Assembly (NCBI RefSeq): GCF_050611725.1
Contig: NZ_JBODJB010000001.1
Span: 2,728,001-2,792,000, forward strand
Length of the DNA stretch: 64,000 nt
Source of the DNA: Ferruginibacter sp050611725
GTDB taxonomy: Bacteria; Bacteroidota; Bacteroidia; Chitinophagales; Chitinophagaceae
Direction of reading: 5' to 3'
Shown: piece after piece, positions 1 through 8,500 of the stretch
Position numbering within the stretch: the stretch's first letter is position 1
Layout: every line of letters begins with the position of its first letter
The notes under the pieces: model-generated
The model's input: only the letters and a program-made list of their open reading frames with translations
The model's database searches: none
What the model was told of the DNA's origin: nothing
Position numbers and translations under genes: made by a program

Positions 1-1875
1 AGCAGCAATATTCCTACAAGTGGTTCTGCTACCATCAATGGTGTAACTCGTCCGTATGTTAACCCTGCTCAAACAGTGGACTACATGCAAAACGGCGTAA
101 GAAACTGGATGAAATGGTTAAAACGTCAAACAGCTATTGATGGCTATCGATTTGATGCTGTAAAACATTTCCCATACGATGTGCAACAAGATGTTGTAAG
201 AGACGTAAAATATAATATTCCGGCATGGGCAGCAGGCGGACAAGATATGTTTGCAATTGGAGAATGGGTTGGCGGCGCCGGAGAACTTGATAGTTATGTT
301 ACAAACGTAAGATTAACAGATTATTCGAATGAAGAAGCTACAGGAGCTTTCGATTTTGCATTAAGAGGTTATGGAACCAACGGTGGTTTATATAGTATGG
401 TAAAAGGTGGCGGTGGATTCAATATGCAATTCCTGCAGTACGACCTTCAAAGTAAAAGATGGATGGATTATGGCTCCAAACGAGTTTACAGAAGTTCTCC
501 TTTTGTGAACAGCCATGATACTTACAGACCAAAATTAGACCCAACGGGTAATTTTTTAAAACCCTTGGGAGATAATACAGGATGGGATACAGGAAATGAA
601 TTAGGCGGAAATGGCCAGCACCTAGACCCTCGTGAACCAAGGATATATGCTGCCTATGCAGCTGCAATGGCATTCAATGGCAACCCTATTGTTTTCTTTG
701 AAGATATTTTTGACATAGGTACAACCGGCAAACGCTGGAGCCACATGCCGCAAAGTGAAACTGATCTGCCGATCAGAAAGGATATTGAAAACATTATTCT
801 TTCACATCAAAAATTAGATATAAAATCTGGTGATCAGTTCTTTCCTACTAACTATACTGCAGGACAAGCTCCGTTTTATGCAGCAGGAGCAAGTGGAGAT
901 CATTTTGTAATTGAAAGAAGAGGCAAAGCTATTATTGGTATTACTGATGCCTTCAGTAATACATCAACCAATTCCAACGACCAACAGGTATGGGTAAACG
1001 TAGCTGATGCCAGCTGGATTGGTAAAGCATTGTATGATTACTCTGGTGCTCATGGTGTAACAACAAGCGTTGTTCAACCCGATGGCAGAGTACTTATTAA
1101 AACAGCTCCTGCAGGACACAACATACCCGATGCAAGAGGCCATGGATATTCGATCTGGGCTCCTCTTCCTACCGGTGTTACTTTCACTACAGTACAGGAT
1201 ATTTATGATTATTTGAAAACATATGCACCACCACGCTCTGCAGTAACAGCTCAGGAATGGGAAATGGCAGACGACCTTGGAGATAGCCATTGTCAGGGTT
1301 TAGGCCAAGGGGGTGCATTACCAAGCAATGCAACAAATGAAAGAATTGCAGGTCGTGTATTTTCAAAAGGAGGATCAGAAGTTAGTATTGTAGTTACTCC
1401 TGAAGTAGATGGAAGAAACCTTACTTTTACTTTGTATAATGATAATGGAATAGCAGTTGCTACAGTTAGTGGTGTTGCCACAACAGCTGCTCCCTTGACT
1501 GTTTCTTACACACCTGCAAATGACGGCTGGTTAGTTGCTAAAGTAAGAAATACTAACAATGCTACTGCAGGTCAAAAATGTTGGGTTAGATTAACCTACT
1601 CTGCTCCTGCGGTTGTTGATACAAAAGCAAATACTTCTCTTATTAACAGCAACATCAGTATTTGGACGGGCAACAAAGGAACCACAGACGTGTTCGATTG
1701 CGGCAACTGGGAAGCCGGACGTATACCGGGACCAACTTCTACAGTTATTGTTTACGGACATGCTACACCTTTCCCTATTCTGAATGCAGATCTTACAGTA
1801 AACAAAGTGAACCTTTACACTGGTGCTCAATTCACTGTAGAACCAACAAAAAAACTAACAATCTTATCTCAATAA
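1..1875 (+). CDS. Alpha-amylase family GH13 protein, C-terminal part (5' end outside window)
   Basis: The frame is open from base 1, so the gene starts upstream; 624 residues are visible. Three conserved GH13 regions are seen: GYRFDAVKH with the catalytic nucleophile Asp (codon 154-156), AIGEWVGG with the acid/base Glu (262-264), and FVNSHD with the transition-state Asp (517-519). The enzyme family cleaves alpha-1,4-glucans. After the barrel (to about residue 390) comes a beta-rich segment with a PPC-like look (about 430-535), then a short tail with a WTGN...NWxxGRIP motif seen in many exported Bacteroidota proteins. No T9SS sorting domain is visible at the C-terminus, and the signal peptide would lie outside the window. 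A strong terminator follows at once, so this is the last gene of its unit. Family assignment is firm; exact substrate is not. Confidence 0.9.
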   Translation, partial: SSNIPTSGSATINGVTRPYVNPAQTVDYMQNGVRNWMKWLKRQTAIDGYRFDAVKHFPYDVQQDVVRDVKYNIPAWAAGGQDMFAIGEWVGGAGELDSYVTNVRLTDYSNEEATGAFDFALRGYGTNGGLYSMVKGGGGFNMQFLQYDLQSKRWMDYGSKRVYRSSPFVNSHDTYRPKLDPTGNFLKPLGDNTGWDTGNELGGNGQHLDPREPRIYAAYAAAMAFNGNPIVFFEDIFDIGTTGKRWSHMPQSETDLPIRKDIENIILSHQKLDIKSGDQFFPTNYTAGQAPFYAAGASGDHFVIERRGKAIIGITDAFSNTSTNSNDQQVWVNVADASWIGKALYDYSGAHGVTTSVVQPDGRVLIKTAPAGHNIPDARGHGYSIWAPLPTGVTFTTVQDIYDYLKTYAPPRSAVTAQEWEMADDLGDSHCQGLGQGGALPSNATNERIAGRVFSKGGSEVSIVVTPEVDGRNLTFTLYNDNGIAVATVSGVATTAAPLTVSYTPANDGWLVAKVRNTNNATAGQKCWVRLTYSAPAVVDTKANTSLINSNISIWTGNKGTTDVFDCGNWEAGRIPGPTSTVIVYGHATPFPILNADLTVNKVNLYTGAQFTVEPTKKLTILSQ

Positions 1876-1895
1876 AATTATTTTGATGGGTTATT

Positions 1896-1922
1896 AAAGG
1901 CTGTTCGATGAACAGCCTTTTT
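1896..1922 (+). terminator. Rho-independent terminator after the amylase gene
   Basis: A perfect 11-bp stem (1896-1906 with 1910-1920), a 3-base loop and a run of T form an intrinsic terminator 20 bases after the amylase stop. An ATG at 1908 lies inside this hairpin, which argues against using it as the start of the next gene. Confidence 0.9.
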
Positions 1923-1943
1923 CTTTATCCTATCTTTATAAAT

Positions 1944-2633
1944 ATGACAGTTGTTTTGACTATTCAAAAATATCGAAAGAGATATATTTTCTTTGCATTG
2001 CTGAGCATGGCATTGTTCCACTTTACTTTATTGTTCAGTAGTAAGATCTCTTTTTACAAATTAATGGGATCAGGCAAGAACGGAACCTTCGATAAAAATC
2101 CCGATTGGCAACAATGGGTAATATTAGCCGCATTTAAAAATGATATACAGCCTGAAAATTTCGATAAAAAAAAATTGATCAGACAACTCTATGGTCGATT
2201 CATCAATCGTTGGTTGCAATTTTTTGGAGTACAGACAACCAGCATCTTTCTAACTCCCTTAGAGGGTCACGGAAAATGGGATGGAAAAATCCCATTTGAA
2301 TTTAAAGAAAAAAACTATGATCACAAAGGGCAAATAGCCGTACTAACAAGAGCCACTATACGAATATCCAAATTAATACCCTTCTGGAGTAATGTACCTG
2401 CAGTAGCTAATAAAATGCAAAACGCTGCAGGATTGATAAGCTCAATCGGTATTGGAGAAATCCCTTTTATTAAACAAGCTACTTTCAGTATCTGGGAAAA
2501 TAAAGAACTGATGAAACAATTTGCCTATACGATGCAGGAGCATAAAAACGTTATTACTAAAACAAGAAAGGAGAACTGGTATAAAGAAGAAATGTTTGTA
2601 CGTTTTGCCATCATCAAATCGGTTGAGCTATAG
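1944..2633 (+). CDS. CrtA (spheroidene monooxygenase)-like protein
   Basis: 229 residues from the ATG at 1944. An in-frame ATG at 1908 is rejected because it sits inside the terminator hairpin, and MTVVLTI is a plausible family N-terminus. Seen: a hydrophobic stretch near residues 14-33, then FYKLMGSGKNGTF, a mid-protein FWSNVPAV, and a C-terminal segment with QATFSIW, HxxxITxTR and WYxEExFxRF. I recall this pattern from the CrtA/spheroidene monooxygenase-like family, which in phototrophs oxidises carotenoids and in many heterotrophs has no assigned function. No carotenoid genes are nearby, so a pigment role is not supported by context. It lies 62 bp upstream of the arginase gene on the same strand, but that gene seems to have its own promoter. 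Confidence 0.6.
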   Translation: MTVVLTIQKYRKRYIFFALLSMALFHFTLLFSSKISFYKLMGSGKNGTFDKNPDWQQWVILAAFKNDIQPENFDKKKLIRQLYGRFINRWLQFFGVQTTSIFLTPLEGHGKWDGKIPFEFKEKNYDHKGQIAVLTRATIRISKLIPFWSNVPAVANKMQNAAGLISSIGIGEIPFIKQATFSIWENKELMKQFAYTMQEHKNVITKTRKENWYKEEMFVRFAIIKSVEL

Positions 2634-2649
2634 ATTATTATAGCTTTTA

Positions 2650-2678
2650 TTGCACAACGTTTATTTTCCTTAACTTTA
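2650..2678 (+). promoter_or_regulatory. Predicted Bacteroidota-type promoter for arginase
   Basis: TTG at 2650-2652 and TAACTTTA at 2671-2678, with 18 bases between them, resemble the -33 TTG / -7 TAnnTTTG promoter of this phylum (last base A instead of G). The -7 box ends 17 bases before the arginase ATG, so the leader would be very short, as is common in the group. Confidence 0.4.
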
Positions 2679-2695
2679 TTAGAAGAACTTGTTAT

Positions 2696-3643
2696 ATGAA
2701 GAATATTAAGTTAATAGAAATACCAAGTGAAATAGGTGCAGGCACCCGTGGTGCAAGTTTAGGTATTAGTGCCATTAAGATCGCTGCACTTGATTTTATG
2801 AGCAATTTTTTTGTACACTTCCCTTCAGAAAAAATTGAAGTAGAAAACGACCTGTTGTTTGAACCTATACATTCACCTTACGCAAAAAGGATTTCCGGTG
2901 TTTTGTCGATGTATGAAAAGATAAGCAAATCTGTTTCGGAAACAATTAAAGGAGGATTTTTTCCTGTTGTGTTAAGTGGTGACCATAGCAATGCAGGTGG
3001 TACCATTGCTGGCATTAAAATGGCCAAGCCAAAAAGTAAACTCGGAGTTATTTGGATGGATGCACATGCCGACTTACATACCCCCTACACTACCCCCACA
3101 GGCAATATGCATGGTATGCCATTAGCCACTGCAATTGGTGAGGATAATAAGGCATGTAAAGTGCACGACCTGGATGATAAGACCGAAAAAATGTGGGAAC
3201 AATTAAAACATATCGGAAAAATTTACCCGAAAATATTACCCGAAGATATTGTGCTAATTTCTTTGAGAGATTATGAGAAAGAAGAAAAAGCGCTTATTGA
3301 AAAATACGGAATAAAAGTTATAACAACGGCAGAGGTTAGACGAAATGGAGCTGAGAGTATTTGTAGAAAGGCATTAAGGTATTTGTCTGAATGTACAGAC
3401 ATTTATGTAAGTTTTGATGTAGACTGCCTGGATGCTTCTATATCAAGAGGCACAGGAACTCCGGTAAGCAATGGTTTAAAAGAAAGAGAAATAGAAGACA
3501 TTATTAGCAAATTCATGCAAAATAGAAAGATCTGCTGCTTTGAAATAACAGAAGTAAATCCTACGCTTGATAAAGAGAACCTGATGGCCGAAATTGCATT
3601 CAATATTTTACAAAGAAGTGTAAATATTCTGATGATGAATTAG
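2696..3643 (+). CDS. rocF: Arginase / ureohydrolase family protein
   Basis: 315 residues, usual length for arginase. It has the full manganese-site set of the ureohydrolase fold: GDHS (His97), DAHAD (Asp122, His124, Asp126) and SFDVD (Asp241, Asp243), plus the catalytic His in GNMHG (His139) and the late ITE (Glu286). GNMHGMPLA and EVNPTLD fit arginase better than agmatinase or formiminoglutamase. Expected role: hydrolysis of L-arginine to ornithine and urea in the cytoplasm. A promoter-like element lies just upstream. It ends convergent with the TPR-ASKHA gene across an inverted repeat. The family is certain; arginase versus another ureohydrolase is likely but not proven. Confidence 0.85.
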   Translation: MKNIKLIEIPSEIGAGTRGASLGISAIKIAALDFMSNFFVHFPSEKIEVENDLLFEPIHSPYAKRISGVLSMYEKISKSVSETIKGGFFPVVLSGDHSNAGGTIAGIKMAKPKSKLGVIWMDAHADLHTPYTTPTGNMHGMPLATAIGEDNKACKVHDLDDKTEKMWEQLKHIGKIYPKILPEDIVLISLRDYEKEEKALIEKYGIKVITTAEVRRNGAESICRKALRYLSECTDIYVSFDVDCLDASISRGTGTPVSNGLKEREIEDIISKFMQNRKICCFEITEVNPTLDKENLMAEIAFNILQRSVNILMMN

Positions 3644-3645
3644 CG

Positions 3646-3725
3646 GATTAGAAGATTTGAAAATTTGAAAATGAAAACCAATTTGCAATATGAGGTCAAT
3701 TTTCAAATCTTCAAATTTCCAAATC
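3646..3725. repeat. Imperfect inverted repeat between convergent genes
   Basis: Two 27-base arms (3646-3672 and 3699-3725) match as reverse complements at 23 of 27 positions. Each arm is built from GATTTGAAAATTTG-like units. It fills the gap between the arginase and the TPR-ASKHA gene and could act as a two-way terminator or be a dispersed repeat of the genome. Confidence 0.6.
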
Positions 3726-3731
3726 AGCACA

Positions 3732-5132
3732 TCATTTAACTAGCCCCACATACTGCTGTGTTACCTTCTTAATAATGTATCCGCTGATCCAACCAACATA
3801 ACCATACTTAGGATAGATCAGTTTTTTATCCGGATTGATGGTAGTTATTTCATCTATTAAGTGACTTAACCAAACAGCTCCTGCCGACATTGCCTTTTGG
3901 TCGAATGTCTTTAAAACACGATTGATATTATCCTGTGTCTTTTTTACATCATCCGGATTCGTCAATGATAACAAACTCGGTTGAGCAAGTTTATCAAAAT
4001 TATTTACTACTTCCTTTTTAAACTTTGCAATATCATCTTCAGTAACATCAACATAGGTTTTATTAATGGCTTCAGGGTGCAGCAATGAAACCATTGCCCA
4101 CACAATACCGCCTGACAGATACACTGTATTCTTCAATTTGATCTCTCGTTTTTCAACCAACTCTTTTATAACCGGTTTCGAAATACTATCATTCCATAAG
4201 AATTCTGCAGTTGTAACAAGATTATGTATATCCCCCTTTGAAGTTGCTTCGATCAGTCGCTGAAAAGATTTTGTTCCCAACGAAAATGTAATGGGTTTGA
4301 AAATTTTATCAGCAGTAAAATAACCTCCTTTGGTATTGCCGCTACCAATATCTAATTGTCCTGCACTGAAGCGGCTGTTTATCGGAACAATACCTAACAT
4401 ACTTAGTTCGGCTTCCTGTTCGGCTGTAATGGATACGATCTTTGTAGCGGTATTCATATTTTTCGGACGAATAACACCTTCAAAATAAGATACTTTGTTG
4501 TACTTGTCCAGCTCTTGTTTTAAACCACTGCTGATCACAACATAAATTCTGTTGGGTGCAATTTGAAATCTGCTATTAATGATGTCGATCAAAACAGTCA
4601 ATGCATCTGTTGTTTCCTTTTCACTTTGGTAAGATAATGATGCGGCGTCGGTATTAATAGCCGTATCCATTTTCAATGTATAACCATAATCTCTATCTCT
4701 GCTGAGTTGCACATCTATCACACTCATTTTAACTCCTTTTGCACCTATCTCTATTCCTGCATACAGATCTCCTACCCCTTGCACACTTTTCAATAAGCTT
4801 TCAACAATGTTTGCAACAACAGTGAGCTTTTGGTTTTTATATAATTTGATAGCTGTTTTATAATGTTCAGCCGCTTTAGTAGGTTGATCTAATTTTGTGT
4901 AAAGATTTCCAAGCCCTTCATTAGCAAATGCTTCGCAATAAGCATCTTTATTTTGTTTAGCCTTTGTTAGTCCGGAAGTAAAATATTCTTCAGCAGCTTC
5001 GTATTGCTTTGCCTCAAGCAAACTGTTGGCTGTTTGCAACATTCTAAAAGCAGCCTGACTTTTAATAGTTTGCGCTGAAACAATAGAACTTATCAACAGC
5101 AGAATGGCAAGTAGAAAGTATTGGATTCTCAT
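3732..5132 (-). CDS. Exported TPR protein with actin-like ATPase / Ppx-GppA-type domain
   Basis: 466 residues. Residues 1-20 form a signal peptide (hydrophobic LLAILLLISSIV then SAQ). Residues 25-110 hold two or three TPR-like helical repeats. The rest looks like an ASKHA (actin/Hsp70/sugar kinase/Ppx) fold: a phosphate-1-like strand-turn GIEIGAKGVKMSVIDV (126-141), a phosphate-2 motif DIGSGNT (261-267), and an adenosine-type motif YLSGGIVWAM (338-347). The first loop has Glu where Ppx/GppA proteins have Asp. The combination suggests polyphosphate or nucleotide binding, yet the signal peptide puts it in the periplasm where ATP is scarce. Single gene, convergent with arginase. Fold call is inference from motifs; substrate unknown. 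Confidence 0.6.
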   Translation of the reverse strand: MRIQYFLLAILLLISSIVSAQTIKSQAAFRMLQTANSLLEAKQYEAAEEYFTSGLTKAKQNKDAYCEAFANEGLGNLYTKLDQPTKAAEHYKTAIKLYKNQKLTVVANIVESLLKSVQGVGDLYAGIEIGAKGVKMSVIDVQLSRDRDYGYTLKMDTAINTDAASLSYQSEKETTDALTVLIDIINSRFQIAPNRIYVVISSGLKQELDKYNKVSYFEGVIRPKNMNTATKIVSITAEQEAELSMLGIVPINSRFSAGQLDIGSGNTKGGYFTADKIFKPITFSLGTKSFQRLIEATSKGDIHNLVTTAEFLWNDSISKPVIKELVEKREIKLKNTVYLSGGIVWAMVSLLHPEAINKTYVDVTEDDIAKFKKEVVNNFDKLAQPSLLSLTNPDDVKKTQDNINRVLKTFDQKAMSAGAVWLSHLIDEITTINPDKKLIYPKYGYVGWISGYIIKKVTQQYVGLVK

Positions 5133-5370
5133 TCTTGAATATTTTGGTTTGCAACTATTTTTAATAGTGAAAGGTAACCAAAATTAGCAGGTACTTAGAC
5201 TCAATTTATAAACGTTTTTTCCTCCATTTGCAGTCCTCAAATTTTCACATACGAACCACACATTATACTAATGTTTTGTTACAACTCTCTATGAAACACT
5301 TCGTTTAACATAACATTTGTGCTTTAAAAGCCAAATTTGATGTTCCATTACAAACACAAATAGCTATGCA

Positions 5371-5505
5371 ATGAAAAAGACTACCTTCTTTCCTAAACAA
5401 GCAAACATTGTGACAATAAAAGCAACCCGGCTTTTGTATGTACCAATTTTTCTGCTACTACTTTTTTCAATATACCTGACGGTCTTGAACTATCGTGACA
5501 CATAA
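5371..5505 (+). CDS. Possible small single-pass membrane protein (44 aa)
   Basis: An ATG frame encodes 44 residues: a positively charged N-terminus (KK, then KATR), one hydrophobic helix YVPIFLLLLFSIYLTVL, and a short polar end (NYRDT). This is the layout of a small inner-membrane protein. No ribosome-binding site is obvious, and it sits in the 437-bp gap between two minus-strand genes; its stop falls 2 bases past the T-tract of the neighbouring terminator. Nothing else is seen in this gap apart from that terminator. No family recognised; it could be chance. Confidence 0.35.
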   Translation: MKKTTFFPKQANIVTIKATRLLYVPIFLLLLFSIYLTVLNYRDT

Positions 5506-5532
5506 AAAACGACCACCTTTTGGGTGGCCGTT
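5503..5532 (-). terminator. Terminator of the SdrD_B giant gene
   Basis: On the minus strand a 10-bp stem with one G-T pair (5523-5532 with 5508-5517), a 5-base loop and a run of at least six T form an intrinsic terminator 37 bases after the stop of the giant gene. Confidence 0.85.
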
Positions 5533-5569
5533 GAGGATTGGTTTGGTTATAGTTATTTTAAACTGAATT

Positions 5570-8500
5570 TTATTTGATCAGTCTTTGTGTTAACACTTTA
5601 TCAGTTGTTCTTACTTCAACAATATAAGTACCTCTTGCAAGTGTGCTTAAATTATTTACAGTAATGTTATTTACACCTGATCTTACAGAAGATTGTTGAT
5701 CACGGATCACTTGTCCTGCTGCGTTGTATATTTTGATCTTAACAACTTCGCTTGTACCTGTAGTAACTGAGATGTTTACTCTATCGATGAACGGATTAGG
5801 ATAGATACCTGTGATAGCTATACCTTGAGCCGCTACATTCAATACTACTATGTTACTATAAGTAGAACGTCCGTCTCTGTCGATCATTTTCAATCTGTAG
5901 TAGTTGGCTCCCACTTTCAGCTGGTTGTGAGCATAAGTATAATCGATACGAGTGCTGCTGTTACCTGCTGCTGCAATGTTTTTGATATTGCTGAATGTGA
6001 TACCATCGATTGAGTATTCCAATTCAAAACGATCTGAATTCAACTCAGTTAATGTAGCCCAGTTCAATTGTGCAACACCGTTAGCATATACACCTGCAAG
6101 GTTTACCAATGTTACCGGTAACGGACCACCACTTGTAGTGATGATACCTGCATCGATATCCAAACGAATTTGATTCGGTGCTAATGTAAACACATCTGTT
6201 CTACCTGAACCCGGATTAACATCACTGTTATTAGCAGATGTAGTTCCTGGAGCATTTTTAATAGTAAATCCTTCTGTGTTTATCGGTGTGTTAGTGAAGC
6301 CCATTGTAAAGTTGGTTGTTCCACTAACCGGAATGTTATTGATAAAGTAGTAGCCATCTCCGTCGGTTACAGCTGAAGCAACTTTTACATTACTTGCATT
6401 GTACAAAGTTACTACTACACCCGGTACTCCAGGCTCGTTAGCATCTTGTTTACCATTGAAGTTGATATCATACCAAACATAATCACCTACTGCTGCAAAT
6501 GTTGAGATCAAGCCTGCGTCAACATCTGTTTTTACCTGACCGCCGACTAAAACAAACGCATCGGTAATTCCTGTTGCCGAATTAACATCGCTGTTGTTAG
6601 CGGCTGTACTACCTACAGCATTCTTAGTTGTAAATCCTGAGTTAGCAGGAATGTTGCTGAACCCAATAGTATATGTACCAGGAATAACATTGCTGAAGTT
6701 ATAATAACCGTTAGCATCTGTTACAGTATTGGTAACCGCTGCTCCTGTATTATCGTACAATGTTACAGTTATACCACCAACTCCTTTTTCTGATGCATCT
6801 TGAATGCCGTTGTTGTTAGCGTCGTTCCAAACATAATCACCTACTGATGCTTTATTGTTTGAAAGGATACCCATATCCCATGTTAGATCTGTAGCCGAAG
6901 CCGGTAACACGATCGTACCTGTTATACCTGAGAAGTTTGCATCACTGTTATTGGTTGAGTTACTTCCTGCTGCATTCTGTGTAGTTGGGAAATAACCTGT
7001 AGGTAAATTATTAAATACAATTACATAGCTACCTGCTTCAAGATCTGTAAACAAATAGTTACCGTTTGTATTGGTTGCTGTTGTTTTGATCAGGTTGGCT
7101 GCAAGATCGAATAAGCTTACACTTACACCTGCAACACCCGGTTCACCTGCATCCTGAATACCATTACCATTGTTATCGAACCAAACTCTGTCACCCAAAG
7201 ATGATTTAGGATTGATTGCGATAAGGCCGGCATCTATAGTTGTATTCACTTCACCTGCAACCAAAGTAATTGCATTTGTTTTTCCTGTAATAGTACTTGG
7301 GTCGCTATCTACTGTTGCATCAGTTCCGGCTTTTGAAGTAGTTAATACATAACCACTTGGGAAACCACTGAAGCCTACTACATAGCTTCCTGCATCTAAA
7401 TTGGTGAAGATGTAGTTACCAAGACCGTCTGTAGTTGTTGTTCCAATCACACTTGTACCATTACCTGCATATAATACAACCGTTACACCGGCAATACCTG
7501 GTTCGTTAGCATCTTGTATTCCGTCACCATCGATATCGTTCCATACTTTATCGCCTAATGTTGCTTTACCATCTCTTACGTTAGGGTTAGATATAATACC
7601 TGCATCTACTGTAAGAATATTCGTTCCATCAGCAAGAATGCTGTAAATATCTGTACGACCTGTTGTTGCATCTGCATCGTTATCTTTCGAATCGTCAGCA
7701 CCGGCATCTTTAGATGTTAGTACATAACCTGTAGGAAGATTAGAGAAACCAACAACATAAGTACCAATTGCCAAATCAGTAAACAAATATTTACCATTTG
7801 CATCAGTTGTTGTTGTTTTGATCACCGCACTAGTTGCTGCGTTGTACAAAGTAACTGTTACACCCGGTACACCTGCTACTTCTGCTGCGTCCTGAACACC
7901 ATTCTTATTTAAATCGTACCAAACATAATCACCCAATGTGCTATTGTTAGTTACAGATGAATTACGTACACCGGCATCTACAGTAACTTTTGACTGACCC
8001 GGCAACAATGTGAATGTTGGCGTGGTACCGGTACCGTTAGCACCCGTGATATCACTATCGATCGCTACGTTTGCCAAGCCTCCAACATTTGGTGTTACCA
8101 CTGCATAGCCTGCAGGAATATCAGAGAATTTAACATAGTATGCTCCCGGAGCAAGGCTGCTGAAGATGTAGTAACCAAACGCATCGGTAGTAGTTGTAGC
8201 AACCAAGACACCGGCACTTGTGAACAATTCTACTTTAACACCTTGAACACCCGGTTCATTTGCATCTTGTAAACTGTTTCCGTTCAAGTCATTCCAAACT
8301 TTATCGCCTACGCTTGCTAAGTTTAACGGAGCAGCGAAGAAACCACCATCGAATGTAAGGTTGGTTGTACCATATGTTACGTTGAATGGTTCTGTTTTGA
8401 ATGTTGTCGGATCAAAGTCAGAATCTTTCGCATCATCGGCACTTGCATCTTTCGGAGAAGCGTTGAAGCCTATCGGAGCAGATACACCCAATGTGTAAGT

